64,000 nucleotides of DNA from an uncultured beta proteobacterium (GCA_903876735.1 CAIRAW010000002.1:1-64000); one strand, 5' to 3'. Shown: positions 7,906 to 16,167, counted from the stretch's first letter. The notes: generated by a model not told the origin, from the sequence alone. Numbers and translations: made by a program.

Positions 7906-8573
7906 ATACGCTCCAAGGCAGCGGCGCTGCGGAGTCGCGGGTCGAGCAGCCCCCTGATTTCAGCCGGCAGATCGCCGCCTTGCGTCTGGCCGGTGCCGAT
8001 CAGTTCGATCCCGTTCATTTCCATTACCTCGAGGTGCTCGGCGATCGGCTGAACACTCAGCGCAACAGTGTCAAACGCATTCTGGGCGACAAGCTGGCGG
8101 TGGCCTTGGCGCAATTCAGGGAACGCCTTGAACAAGCCCAAGACAAAGACAGTGATTTTGCGAATGCCGTGCGGGGTGCCGCGGCTCACGAAACGAATGA
8201 CCGCCGCGAGACTTTGGGCGATCTGGTGCGCTCGATTGCGCCGCATTCTCCGGAAAATGCGCTGGGCAGTCTGGAGCGCCAGGTCGCTTGGCGCCCCGAA
8301 CTCAAGACCCTGCGCCATTTCAGGAAAACCTGGGCAAGTCTCAGCGTTGACAAGCAATTGACGCAAGCGCTTGATCAGGCTCCCCGGAATGCGGGGCCCA
8401 TCAATTCGCACATGCTGGTCTTGCGCTCGCTGGCCTTGATGCGCGACATCTCACCTGACTACCTCAACCGCTTTATGTCCTATGTCGACACCCTGCTGTG
8501 CCTCGACCAGAACGCCAAAGGAAAGCCGAGCCCGACAAAAAAGTCGGCCACGGTGAAAACACCCTTATCATGA
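7902..8573 (+). CDS. DUF2894 family protein
   Basis: A 223-residue soluble protein with the DUF2894 pattern: FHYLEVLGDRLNTQ near residue 45, then a LETLGDLVRSIAP-like middle, and ELKTLRHFRKTWASLSVDKQL followed by GPINSHMLVLRSLALMRDISPDYLNRF. That C-terminal segment is also seen in type VI secretion-like or TssA-like helical proteins of unknown role, but no function is established. It overlaps the preceding OmpA-like gene by four bases and is the last gene of the coupled operon. No signal peptide, so it is probably the cytoplasmic partner of the motor-like complex. Confidence 0.82.
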   Translation: MNTLQGSGAAESRVEQPPDFSRQIAALRLAGADQFDPVHFHYLEVLGDRLNTQRNSVKRILGDKLAVALAQFRERLEQAQDKDSDFANAVRGAAAHETNDRRETLGDLVRSIAPHSPENALGSLERQVAWRPELKTLRHFRKTWASLSVDKQLTQALDQAPRNAGPINSHMLVLRSLALMRDISPDYLNRFMSYVDTLLCLDQNAKGKPSPTKKSATVKTPLS

Positions 8574-8607
8574 GTCCACGCAGCTTGCGGATTGTCTTGA
8601 ACGCTTC
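8565..8607 (+). promoter_or_regulatory. Promoter and leader shared with 16077
   Basis: CACCC followed by TTATCAT (possible -10), then GTCCACGC..CTTGCGGATTGTCTTGAA leads into the ATG at 8608. The promoter before 16077 on the minus strand has the same order, with TAGTAT, CCACGCGCTTTGCGGATTG and TTTTGAA before its ATG. The direct repeats found upstream of the other two copies are not clear here. The region lies inside the end of the DUF2894 gene. Confidence 0.5.
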
Positions 8608-9165
8608 ATGAAAACCAGATTTCACCTGCTCACAGTCGCGGGCAGCTTGCTTTGCGGCGCTGCCTGTTGCGCCCAGGCGCAGTTCACTAGCCACTGCACA
8701 GCCGCGGAACGCAGCTTCATCAGCGCCAAAATGCAAAGAGTTCACACCTCGAAAGCCGGCACTACGTTCAGCCCTACCGGAAAAGTACTCTCGATCTGCA
8801 TCAACCTGCAAGGAAAAACCATCACGCAAATGCGCTACCGCTATGGTGTGCCAGGCAATGTGGAGTTTGAACAGGTGGCATCGGAGAGCGACAGGATGGG
8901 CATTTTTACGCGCAGCACCAGTGCGCACACGGGCGAAAACATCATCAGCTTCAACAAGGGCAGCTTCCATTACTACGTGACCGAATCGATGGGCCAAGGC
9001 AGCGGCGTCAGCCTGATGGTATTCAACAATGGAAAGCGGATTACGGACTTGTTTTCCGGCAATAACGAAGGCACCGACTTTGTTTCCCTCAAGGACGACT
9101 TTGACTTCGATGAAATCAAATCGCCCGTGCTGGTAAAAAAGGCGCCCGTCGACCCTCTCGATTGA
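8608..9165 (+). CDS. Exported hypothetical protein
   Basis: A 185-residue protein with a signal peptide (MKTRFHLLTVAGSLLCGAACCAQAQ, cleaved after about residue 24). The mature domain has two Cys residues (SHCTAAERS and LSICINLQGK) and a mixed beta pattern (KTITQMRYRYGVPGN, SFHYYVTESM). It ends in an acidic tail (DDFDFDEIKSPV). I recognise the general type of Burkholderiales periplasmic protein but not a family. It has its own promoter, so it is probably not part of the motor operon. It converges with the next gene with a gap of only 24 bases. Confidence 0.65.
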   Translation: MKTRFHLLTVAGSLLCGAACCAQAQFTSHCTAAERSFISAKMQRVHTSKAGTTFSPTGKVLSICINLQGKTITQMRYRYGVPGNVEFEQVASESDRMGIFTRSTSAHTGENIISFNKGSFHYYVTESMGQGSGVSLMVFNNGKRITDLFSGNNEGTDFVSLKDDFDFDEIKSPVLVKKAPVDPLD

Positions 9166-9189
9166 TGGCCAGGGTCCGGCGATCGGCAG

Positions 9190-9894
9190 CTATTTCCTGG
9201 CGGCACCAACCTTTTCAATGTCGCCAATTTCCTTGTTCACCAGCTCGCTCAAGCAGTTCGTGAACTGCGCCCTGACTTCACTGTTGGTGATGCCATGTGT
9301 GCTGATGTTGGAAAGTCTGAGTGTTTTTTCAGTGAACGCCTTGTCCAGCGAATAAGCGATTTCGGCGTCAAAGATGGCGTTCGATTTCACGGCTTTGATC
9401 ATGTCCAGGATTTCCTCGCCCTTGGTCGGCGCATAGATGAAACAGGGACTGCCGTCACAGATACTGGTCTCGAGCAGGTACTTGCCCAGATCCAGACCGT
9501 TGATCCTGAGTACGGCCCGCGTTGGATTGAGGGTCTTCGAACTGGCCCGGCGTTCAGCCTCATTCACATCAAAGCGCAGCGGCTGCAGGTTCAGTACGAA
9601 GTTAATCGGCTTGTCCTTGTAGTAATCGCTGGTGATCGATCCCTGAACCGCTTGGGCATCGCCGGCCTTATACGGATTTTCGGTACTGGCGACCCGGTAC
9701 CGGAGCTGGCAGCGGCTGGTCTGTCCCCAGCTTGATTCACTGACAAAATCAAGAAATGTGAGCTCCCGGGCAGACGCCCTGAGCTCGTCCTCGAGCATCT
9801 TCTGGTTATCGTAGCTTTGAGCGAAAGCCGTTGCAGCCAGCAAGGCCATGCCGGCAATCGATGTCTTGAGCCATTGCGAGGATCTTTTCTTCAT
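9190..9894 (-). CDS. Exported hypothetical protein
   Basis: A 234-residue protein. The start at 9894 is chosen because AGGAG (seen as CTCCT at 9902-9906) lies seven bases upstream and the signal peptide then begins correctly (MKKRSSQWLKTSIAGMALLAATAFAQ). The mature part has four Cys residues (TSRCQLRYRV, SICDGSPCF, TNCLSEL) and many beta strands. No known domain is recognised. It lies just after the hybrid kinase gene on the same strand (13-base gap), so the two may be cotranscribed and functionally linked; that is inference only. Confidence 0.65.
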   Translation of the reverse strand: MKKRSSQWLKTSIAGMALLAATAFAQSYDNQKMLEDELRASARELTFLDFVSESSWGQTSRCQLRYRVASTENPYKAGDAQAVQGSITSDYYKDKPINFVLNLQPLRFDVNEAERRASSKTLNPTRAVLRINGLDLGKYLLETSICDGSPCFIYAPTKGEEILDMIKAVKSNAIFDAEIAYSLDKAFTEKTLRLSNISTHGITNSEVRAQFTNCLSELVNKEIGDIEKVGAARK

Positions 9895-9907
9895 CGTCTT
9901 ACTCCTG

Positions 9908-12598
9908 TTATGCCTTGTTGCCATGCGCCAGCTGTCCTGCTTCACACAGTTCCTCCAGCGCCCTTAAATCACCGCGATCGGCAAGTTCCTTGGCGTGCTT
10001 GGCAAAGGTGCTCCACTGCGCATGCTCAACGGCCAGGGCCGTGGCCCAATCGACCAGGTCGGAAATAGCACCCATGCGAATCAGGGACAAAGCCTCTAGG
10101 AGGTACTTCGGCTCCGGATAGGCCATCACGGGCGGCAAGTCCTCATCCTTGTGTTGGTATATCTCCAGCTCAAGCAGTCGGGCGAGCGTCTGGCGCAGCA
10201 AAGTAAGGCTGACGGGCTTGGGCAAGACCGCCGAAAACAGGACCGTGTCATTGCCGGTCGAGTCAGGGGCTGCCGTCAACAACACAACAGGAATACCGGG
10301 CCACTTGACCCGCGAGCCCTTCAACACCGCGTAGCCGTTGGCGAACGGCATTTGCAGATCGGTCAGGATCAAATCCGGGTGCCTGACTTCCGGTTGGCTC
10401 ATTCGGTCAATGGCTTCCTGACCATTGGCGATTGGTATCGCGGCAAAGCCCAGGCTGGCCAGCTCGGTACACAACATGCTGCGAATAATATGGCTGTCTT
10501 CCACCACCCAGATACGCTTACCATGCCCGTCAAGTTCGGGCGGCAGCCCCTCGTCGAGAATCTGATTCTGGTGCGACAAGGCATCTTCGCTGGCGCGCGC
10601 CAGGGCAAGCCGAACCTGCATGCTGGTGCCTTCGCCGACGACGCTGGAGGCTTCGATGGAGCCCCCCATGCGCTTGACCCATTGCTGCGCAATCGCCAGG
10701 CCCAGACCCAGTCCCTCGTGGTGTTCGGTTCCCTTCAGGCGCTGGAACGGCTCGAAGACATGCACCAGTTCATCCGCTGGTATTCCGGGACCGGTGTCGC
10801 GCACCGTAAAGATGAAGTCCAGCGGCACATGTTCACCAACGTAGGCAGCGGATGATACCGTGACATGGAACTCGATATGCCCGTTCTGGGTGAACTTGGC
10901 CGCATTCGCCAACAGGTTCTCCAGAACCTGCCGCAGCCGCTTGGCGTCCACCTCGATGACGGGTGGCAGTTTGCCGAAAACCTTGAATTCAAAGCTGTTG
11001 CCAGACTTGACGGCCAGGGCCTCGCCATCTGCGGCAATGCTTTTCAGGCAAGCCGAGGTATAGACCGGCATCAACTGCAGCGCATTGGGCTGAGCGCTGC
11101 CGCGCGCATAGTCGATCAAGTCGTTGAGCAGCGCCAGCAGGTGCTGGGCACTGCGCCGGATGATGCGTCCACTGCGGGCGTCAGGCCGCCCGGCAGAAAT
11201 GATCATTTCGGAATAGCCAATGATCGCGGTGAGCGGCGTGCGCAAATCATGGCTGATCCGGGCCAGAAAATCACTCTTGGCCCGATTGGCATCATCGGCC
11301 GCAATGACGGCGTCCTGCAAAGCAACCGTGCGGGCATTCACAGCCGCCTCAAGGCGGGCCTGCTGTTGCGCATTGAGCTGCAGCAAAGCTGCCTGTGAAT
11401 CCGCATTGACCTTGTGCTCTGTGAGGGAGCGGCGAACCACAAAATACAGAAGCACCAGGGTGAATCCGAGCAGAATTGTGATGGCCAGACTGTCATGGTT
11501 GACCATGACTGGCGACACCCCCAGCGCGGTCAGCAAACGCAGAATCAGGACGACCCACTGACCGGAAATCGAAACAATGAATATCCCGACGTTGGGCAAG
11601 CGCTGGCGCCATGCCAGCAGCATGGACAGGGGCCAGATCAGCAGGAAGGCCAACAGGAAACTGTTCGTCAGCACGATGAACAAGCGCAGATCACCAAACG
11701 CCGCACCCAACGCGACGGCCAGGAAAATCAAGGGGATGCCCAAATAAACCTTGCGCCAGATCTTGAGACGTGACAACTCGAGAAAAGCGTACATGAACGC
11801 GGCACACATCGCGACCGCCAGGTTGGCCAGCACCGCTGAGCTGCGCAGGCTCGGTTCGCCGCCACCGGTCAAAACATATCGGTTCAGATAACCCCCGTAG
11901 GCCAGGTCATGAAGCGCGGCCAGGACCAGCCACCCGGCCAGCAGCAGCAGCGAGCGGTCGAAGCGTGCGAGCGAATGGACCAACAGGTAAAGCGCGACTG
12001 TTATCAATGCCGTGAGGGGAATCAGATGGGCCATGTCCTTGCCGGATTCCTGCTCCCGCAAAGCGGCAGGCTCCCACAGACCAACATCCATGGAAAGGGT
12101 TGTGCGCCCCTGGATGCGCAGCAGCAAGGTCGCACCTTCGGCGCTGGCCAGTGTGACCGGAAAGACAAAAGATCTGCCAGTCAGCGGCATCTCTGCACGT
12201 GCATGCACAGCGCCACCCCGGAGGAATTGTTGCACTGCCTGGGTGCCCGGCGTCAGACGGTAAAACCCGATATCTTCCAACTGCTGCGAACCCACGCTCA
12301 GCCAGCGCGTGATCTTCTCCGGCCCCTGGTTGACAACGACCAGACGCAACCAGAATGCAGACTTGCTGGCGCTCCTGCTCATCAGGCGCGGCGTGGCCGT
12401 TTGCCAGCCCGCTTGGGCCAGCGCTGTGGCTGGTGACAGCGTGGCGAGCGGATCTTCCAGAATCGCCAACTGCCCCCATACATTGACCTGCTTATCCGGC
12501 ACCCCAAGATCGAGCGCCTGCGCCCGCACCGCCGTGCTGACCAGCGCGCACAGGCAGACCAGCAGGCACAGCAACCAGCGCGACGCGCCCGTGATCAT
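9908..12598 (-). CDS. Hybrid sensor histidine kinase with 7TMR-DISM sensor
   Basis: An 896-residue membrane sensor. After a signal peptide comes a periplasmic 7TMR-DISM-type beta domain (about residues 35-180), then seven hydrophobic helices (about 190-390). A HisKA domain follows with phospho-acceptor His in SDFLARISHDLRTPLTAI. The HATPase domain has the N box (ENLLANAAKF), G1 (DTGPGIP) and G2 (GLGLGLAI). A receiver domain has Asp in LILTDLQMP, and about 100 extra C-terminal residues look helical. It probably autophosphorylates in response to a periplasmic ligand and passes phosphate on to the REC-AraC regulator, whose gene overlaps it by four bases. The ligand cannot be read from sequence. 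Confidence 0.92.
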   Translation of the reverse strand: MITGASRWLLCLLVCLCALVSTAVRAQALDLGVPDKQVNVWGQLAILEDPLATLSPATALAQAGWQTATPRLMSRSASKSAFWLRLVVVNQGPEKITRWLSVGSQQLEDIGFYRLTPGTQAVQQFLRGGAVHARAEMPLTGRSFVFPVTLASAEGATLLLRIQGRTTLSMDVGLWEPAALREQESGKDMAHLIPLTALITVALYLLVHSLARFDRSLLLLAGWLVLAALHDLAYGGYLNRYVLTGGGEPSLRSSAVLANLAVAMCAAFMYAFLELSRLKIWRKVYLGIPLIFLAVALGAAFGDLRLFIVLTNSFLLAFLLIWPLSMLLAWRQRLPNVGIFIVSISGQWVVLILRLLTALGVSPVMVNHDSLAITILLGFTLVLLYFVVRRSLTEHKVNADSQAALLQLNAQQQARLEAAVNARTVALQDAVIAADDANRAKSDFLARISHDLRTPLTAIIGYSEMIISAGRPDARSGRIIRRSAQHLLALLNDLIDYARGSAQPNALQLMPVYTSACLKSIAADGEALAVKSGNSFEFKVFGKLPPVIEVDAKRLRQVLENLLANAAKFTQNGHIEFHVTVSSAAYVGEHVPLDFIFTVRDTGPGIPADELVHVFEPFQRLKGTEHHEGLGLGLAIAQQWVKRMGGSIEASSVVGEGTSMQVRLALARASEDALSHQNQILDEGLPPELDGHGKRIWVVEDSHIIRSMLCTELASLGFAAIPIANGQEAIDRMSQPEVRHPDLILTDLQMPFANGYAVLKGSRVKWPGIPVVLLTAAPDSTGNDTVLFSAVLPKPVSLTLLRQTLARLLELEIYQHKDEDLPPVMAYPEPKYLLEALSLIRMGAISDLVDWATALAVEHAQWSTFAKHAKELADRGDLRALEELCEAGQLAHGNKA

Positions 12599-13395
12599 GC
12601 GCCTTCCACGGCCCTGGGTGACGTCAGGCGGTACTGGCGTGGTGACAGGCCAAAACGCTCGCGAAATGCCGTCGAGAAGTTGGCCGCGCTGCCATAACCC
12701 AGATCATTGGCAATGGTCTGCACCTCCAGGCTGGTTTCGCACAGCAGGTTGAGCGCCTCTTTCATCCGGGCTTCGCGCAGGTAGTCAAAAACAGTGACGC
12801 CCGCGTGCTTGCGAAACGCCTCATTGAGTTGGCGCGTATTGCTGCCCACGCTGCGCGCCAAAGCAGCCAGTTCCGGCGTGCAGGCCAGATCCTGCAGCAT
12901 TTGTCGCTGCGCAGCCCGGAACACGGCGCTGTCGACCGACCCGGCCGTGCCGCTTTGATCGAGCTCGCCAGGCGGGTGGTCGTAACCGTGCGAGGCATTC
13001 AGGTGGATGCAGACGCGCAGTCGCACCTCATCAAAGTTGAACGGCTTGGTGATGTAGTCCACCGCGCCCTCAACCAGGCCCTGCACCCGCTCCTCGGGCA
13101 AGGCCGCCGCGGTCAGGAAGATCAAGGGAATCGCCATGGTCCTGGGCTCTGCCTTGAGCAGCCGGCAGGCGGCGATGCCATCACAAACCGGCATGTGAAC
13201 GTCCATCAGAATCAAATCGGGCTGGATGTAAATGGCTTTTTCGACGCCATCGCGCCCATCTTCGGCCACATAAAGCCGATAGTCCTGACGGCGCAGGAAA
13301 TCGGCCAGCAGGTGCCGGTCTTCTTCGCGGTCGTCCACCACCAGAATCCGTGCGGATCGAGAGGGTGCGAGGGTCGTGTTGCTCATGTTCGCCAT
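12595..13395 (-). CDS. Response regulator with REC and AraC-type HTH
   Basis: A 266-residue DNA-binding response regulator. The receiver domain (residues about 12-130) has the acidic pair VVDDREED, phospho-acceptor Asp in LILMDVHMP, Thr in FLTAAAL and Lys in YITKPF. The C-terminal AraC-type double helix-turn-helix (about 170-265) has the family signatures FDYLREARMKEALNLL and IANDLGYGSAANFSTAFRERFGLSP. The start at 13395 follows GGTGG at short spacing; an in-frame ATG at 13386 is an alternative. The two 21-bp-spaced repeats in the divergent promoter region (13459-13487) are what an AraC-type dimer would bind, so autogenous control is plausible. Confidence 0.9.
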   Translation of the reverse strand: MANMSNTTLAPSRSARILVVDDREEDRHLLADFLRRQDYRLYVAEDGRDGVEKAIYIQPDLILMDVHMPVCDGIAACRLLKAEPRTMAIPLIFLTAAALPEERVQGLVEGAVDYITKPFNFDEVRLRVCIHLNASHGYDHPPGELDQSGTAGSVDSAVFRAAQRQMLQDLACTPELAALARSVGSNTRQLNEAFRKHAGVTVFDYLREARMKEALNLLCETSLEVQTIANDLGYGSAANFSTAFRERFGLSPRQYRLTSPRAVEGA

Positions 13396-13458
13396 TGTTC
13401 CACCGTCCGGCGGGCTTGGCGACCCTGGGAACGAGAATGCCAAAAATATTTCCGTCTG

Positions 13459-13511
13459 GCAAAGGTATTGCGCACGCCAGCAAAGGTTTGTCGGGCTCGT
13501 GCTTCTAGTAT
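13459..13511 (+). promoter_or_regulatory. Direct-repeat operator and promoter for the 13549 gene
   Basis: Two copies of GCAAAGGT lie at 13459-13466 and 13480-13487, exactly 21 bp apart (two helical turns). A TAGTAT box at 13506-13511 is a good -10, so the second repeat overlaps the -35 region, the usual position for an AraC-type activator. The same arrangement occurs upstream of 16077 on the other strand. The site lies between the divergent response regulator gene (starts at 13395) and the lipoprotein gene (13549). Confidence 0.6.
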
Positions 13512-13548
13512 TGCCTTGGCGCACTTTACAAACCATTTCAAACACATC

Positions 13549-13944
13549 ATGAAAAAATTCTGTCTTCCCCAAATTCTTGCGCTTTCAGTCGCAGCACTTG
13601 CTGGCTGTGCGTCCATCACCGACGGAACATCCCAGTCGTTGATATTCAACCTCACACCATCGGAGGCGCGCTGCAGCGTTTCCCGCGACGGTGCGGAACT
13701 TGGCTCCGTCACGGGCAGGCAAAACACCTTGAGTGTGTCCAAAGGCTCCAAAGACATCTTGCTAACATGCAGGGCCGATGGCTACTTGCAACACACGCAA
13801 AGATTGGTCAGTTCGACCCAGACCGCCGGCGCAACCGGGGTCCTGCTCGACTTTGGAATTACCGACATGGTCACCGGCGCGATGTGGAAATACCCTGGCG
13901 ACATTTCCATCGTCATGGTCAAGGATGTCAAGGCCAAACCCTGA
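13549..13944 (+). CDS. Putative lipoprotein
   Basis: A 131-residue protein. The signal peptide MKKFCLPQILALSVAALAGC ends in lipobox LAGC at residue 20. The mature domain resembles small lipoproteins sometimes annotated as translation initiation factor 2 or PEGA-like surface proteins: it opens with ASITDGTSQSLIFNLTPSEARC and has GSKDILLTCRADGYLQ and VLLDFGITDMVTGAMWKYP. Two Cys residues in the mature part may pair. It is driven by the divergent operator promoter at 13459-13511 and is the most likely direct target of the AraC-type regulator. Confidence 0.7.
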   Translation: MKKFCLPQILALSVAALAGCASITDGTSQSLIFNLTPSEARCSVSRDGAELGSVTGRQNTLSVSKGSKDILLTCRADGYLQHTQRLVSSTQTAGATGVLLDFGITDMVTGAMWKYPGDISIVMVKDVKAKP

Positions 13945-13998
13945 CGGCGTGGTGGCGCCGGCTTGGTTGTTGAAACGGTTTAACCGTTGGAGCATTGC

Positions 13999-14847
13999 AT
14001 GATTGAAAACAATTTCACGTGGTCAGCCATTGCCCGCTGCGCCGCGATTGCCGTCCTGACCAGCGCCGGTGCCAGCCTGCATGCCGAGAATGAAGTCGTG
14101 GCTGTTCCGGCAGGCTTTACCGGCATACTCGCTGGCTATCTGGCACCAAAAGCCCTGCCCAACAGTCTTGCCCTGGTGCCGCCGGTTCCCGCCGCCGACT
14201 CTTCAGCCCTGATGCTTGACAAGGAGATCAGCCGCCGAAGTTTTCTCATGCGCGATACGGCGCGCTGGGCGCTGGCCAATTCAGACGCGAACCTGAGTTT
14301 TCCGCATGCGGCTGGCACATTCTCCTGTGCCTTGAATGCACCCGTGAGCGAGGCCGCTACGCCCCGCCTGTACAAGTTGCTGCGCCGGACCCTGGCCGAC
14401 CTTGGTGGGTCAACCTATGCCGCCAAGATACACTACAACCGGCCTCGCCCCTTCATCTGGAATCAGGAACCAATCTGCACACCCAATGACCAGGCGATGC
14501 TGGCAAAGGATGGTTCTTATCCATCCGGTCATACCGCCGCCGGCTGGGGCTGGGCGCTGATTCTGGCAGAGATTTCGCCGGCCCAGACCGATGCCATCCT
14601 GCTGCGTGGCCTGAGCTTTGGCGAAAGCCGCAATGTCTGCAACGCCCATTGGCACAGCGACGTGGTCCAGGCACGCAACGTGGCGGCCGGGACTGTTGCA
14701 CGGCTTCATGCCGAGACTGATTTCCGTGCCGATCTCGACGCGGCCAAAGCCGAACTTGCCGCCGCGCACAGTCAGAACCTCAAACCGGTTCGCGATTGTG
14801 CACAGGAAGCGGCCGCGTTGACCACAAAACCATCACTGGCGCAATAA
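13999..14847 (+). CDS. Class A-type nonspecific acid phosphatase (PAP2 family)
   Basis: A 282-residue periplasmic phosphatase. The start at 13999 is preceded by GGAG at six bases; the upstream in-frame TTG at 13987 lies within that site. A signal peptide (SAIARCAAIAVLTSAGASLHA) leads into a PAP2 domain with all three motifs: KIHYNRPRP (KxxxxxxRP), YPSGHTA (PSGH) and SRNVCNAHWHSD (SRxxxxxHxxxD). Enzymes of this type use the last His as phospho-acceptor to hydrolyse organic phosphomonoesters in the periplasm, as PhoN and PhoC do. It lies 54 bases after the lipoprotein gene, in a likely shared transcript. A small perfect palindrome (AACGGTTTAACCGTT) spans 13974-13988 just before it. Confidence 0.85.
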   Translation: MIENNFTWSAIARCAAIAVLTSAGASLHAENEVVAVPAGFTGILAGYLAPKALPNSLALVPPVPAADSSALMLDKEISRRSFLMRDTARWALANSDANLSFPHAAGTFSCALNAPVSEAATPRLYKLLRRTLADLGGSTYAAKIHYNRPRPFIWNQEPICTPNDQAMLAKDGSYPSGHTAAGWGWALILAEISPAQTDAILLRGLSFGESRNVCNAHWHSDVVQARNVAAGTVARLHAETDFRADLDAAKAELAAAHSQNLKPVRDCAQEAAALTTKPSLAQ

Positions 14848-14860
14848 CAGGCAGCATCGA

Positions 14861-15412
14861 TTGAACCTGTTCGTCAAACAGCAGAAAAAGCTGCTGGCTT
14901 TCGCCCTTTTGATTGCGGCGTCCTGTGCCCAAGCCGATCAAGGCGGAGTGGAACCAGCACTGTCGGAGGCATCCAGGGCGTCAGCCCTAAAGACGCTTGA
15001 AGCGGCACTGCAAGACAAGGACATTTCAAAGCAACAGTACGACTCAGCCATTTCGTGGGTCAGTTCGACGCCCTGCGCTGGCGTCAGTCGCAGTCTGAGC
15101 AGCGAGCGAAAGCGTGAACTCGGACGTGCCATCGCAAAGCAAGAAAAACTCAAGAAGGTCGACGTTTACCAATCCTTCAGCGATACCGGCTGGAATATCA
15201 TCTACGTGGGAACCCGTGTTTCCGATAACGGCTACTTTTTCTATTCCAGCAACCCAATAGCAGCGGCACGCCCAATCACGGTATGGGGTGGTGCGGCCAT
15301 GGCCTTTGAGACCAGTGAGATTGAGCAGTGGGTGCTGGCAAACGTGCCGGGCATCCCGGCGCGGTTGGCCAAGTGCTTTGCCTGGCATGTGACGCTCAAC
15401 CGGGACTTGTGA
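14861..15412 (+). CDS. Exported hypothetical protein, TTG start
   Basis: A 183-residue protein. No ATG fits the signal peptide; the likely start is TTG at 14861, giving MNLFVKQQKKLLAFALLIAASCAQA with cleavage after residue 25. The ribosome site is weak (CAGGCAG). The mature domain has a helical N-terminal third with a Gln-, Ser- and Ala-rich character and then GWNIIYVGTRVSDNGYFFYSSNP, which I recognise only as a repeated style in Burkholderiales exported proteins. It follows the acid phosphatase by 13 bases in the same direction. Confidence 0.6.
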   Translation: MNLFVKQQKKLLAFALLIAASCAQADQGGVEPALSEASRASALKTLEAALQDKDISKQQYDSAISWVSSTPCAGVSRSLSSERKRELGRAIAKQEKLKKVDVYQSFSDTGWNIIYVGTRVSDNGYFFYSSNPIAAARPITVWGGAAMAFETSEIEQWVLANVPGIPARLAKCFAWHVTLNRDL

Positions 15413-15445
15413 GCCAGCTCGCGCTGACTCACACCTCTCAAATCA

Positions 15446-15988
15446 TCAGAACTTCATACCCAGTCCGAACGTGAATCCATCGATTTTTCCTTCGTCCTTG
15501 TTGGAAAAACTCATGTAATTGACACTCAGGTATGTTTTCGCATTGAAGTAGTAGTTCGCGCCAAGACCATAGGCGAAACCGTTGTTGTCTGCGGAATTGG
15601 ACGCATCGGGTGTCGTGGTATTTGCCGTTGTCCTCGCATAGCCGAAGCGGCCGAACACTTCAACGTTGGCACCCAGCATGGCTCTGGGTTTCACGAAGAG
15701 CCCAAAGGCCCGTTCGATCTTCATTTTTCCATTGGTTGCTTCGCCATCCGCCTTGGCAGCGTCGTCGCCCGCGTTAAGCCCGAGCATCGCCTCAACGGCG
15801 ACGTTGTTGAGAACGCCATAGCCGACGGTCAAGCCGATCATCTTGGGCGATGCTTCGACTTTACCGATTGGAGCTTGACCGCTGATTTTCAAAGCGGAGT
15901 AGCCAATTTCGCCATAGAGTTGCGCCTGTGCGGCAGTAGCCGACACAGCAATCGCAGCGATTGCCAAGGTCTTGGTGAGTTTTTTCAT
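15446..15988 (-). CDS. Outer-membrane beta-barrel protein (Opa/OmpA-like barrel)
   Basis: A 180-residue protein. After a signal peptide (MKKLTKTLAIAAIAVSATAAQA) it shows eight alternating amphipathic strands (for example LYGEIGYSALKIS, MIGLTVGYGVL, FGRFGYARTTA, TYLSVNYMSFSN) and ends in the terminal aromatic (GLGMKF) required for BAM-dependent insertion. This matches the small eight-stranded outer membrane beta-barrel superfamily (Pfam type OMP_b-brl). It is probably a channel or surface protein. The start overlaps the stop of a 30-codon upstream frame (15985-16077), and the promoter is at 16115-16167. It converges with the gene ending at 15412. Confidence 0.85.
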   Translation of the reverse strand: MKKLTKTLAIAAIAVSATAAQAQLYGEIGYSALKISGQAPIGKVEASPKMIGLTVGYGVLNNVAVEAMLGLNAGDDAAKADGEATNGKMKIERAFGLFVKPRAMLGANVEVFGRFGYARTTANTTTPDASNSADNNGFAYGLGANYYFNAKTYLSVNYMSFSNKDEGKIDGFTFGLGMKF

Positions 15989-16077
15989 TTTTCGAGTCCT
16001 GTTTCAAAAATGGTTATTGAAGTACTTTCGGTTTTGAAATGGTTCAACACAGGGATCCCGTGAAATCGGGCTTCCAT
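15985..16077 (-). CDS. 30-codon leader frame coupled to the OMP gene
   Basis: ATG at 16077 opens a 30-codon frame (MEARFHGIPVLNHFKTESTS and then ITIFETGLEK) whose TGA overlaps the ATG of the barrel gene as ATGA. The ATG sits where the real starts sit in the two other copies of this leader (8608 and 13549). Its first residues resemble those of the 8608 gene (MKTRFHLLTV). It could be a coupled leader peptide or the remnant of a gene that once stood there. I have no evidence of translation apart from this arrangement. Confidence 0.45.
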   Translation of the reverse strand: MEARFHGIPVLNHFKTESTSITIFETGLEK

Positions 16078-16114
16078 GTCAGATTCAAAACAATCCGCAA
16101 AGCGCGTGGGGACC

Positions 16115-16167
16115 ATACTAGGGGTGCTGGCGCAGCGAACCTTTGCCGGACTGCGCCATACCTTTGC
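16115..16167 (-). promoter_or_regulatory. Direct-repeat operator and promoter for the OMP gene
   Basis: On the minus strand two GCAAAGGT copies (16160-16167 and 16139-16146) are 21 bp apart, followed by a TAGTAT -10 (16115-16120) and a leader that resembles the 13459 copy. The two copies align without gaps over about 108 bp, roughly two thirds identical, with the repeats and the -10 best conserved. It also lies upstream of the divergent radical SAM gene. Regulation by the AraC-type response regulator at 12595-13395 is inferred from shared sequence. Confidence 0.6.

Noticed and set aside
12805..13944. A long plus-strand frame ending in the lipoprotein
   Set aside because: The N-terminal 248 codons are antisense to the response regulator. 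The real start is the ATG at 13549 with its own signal peptide.
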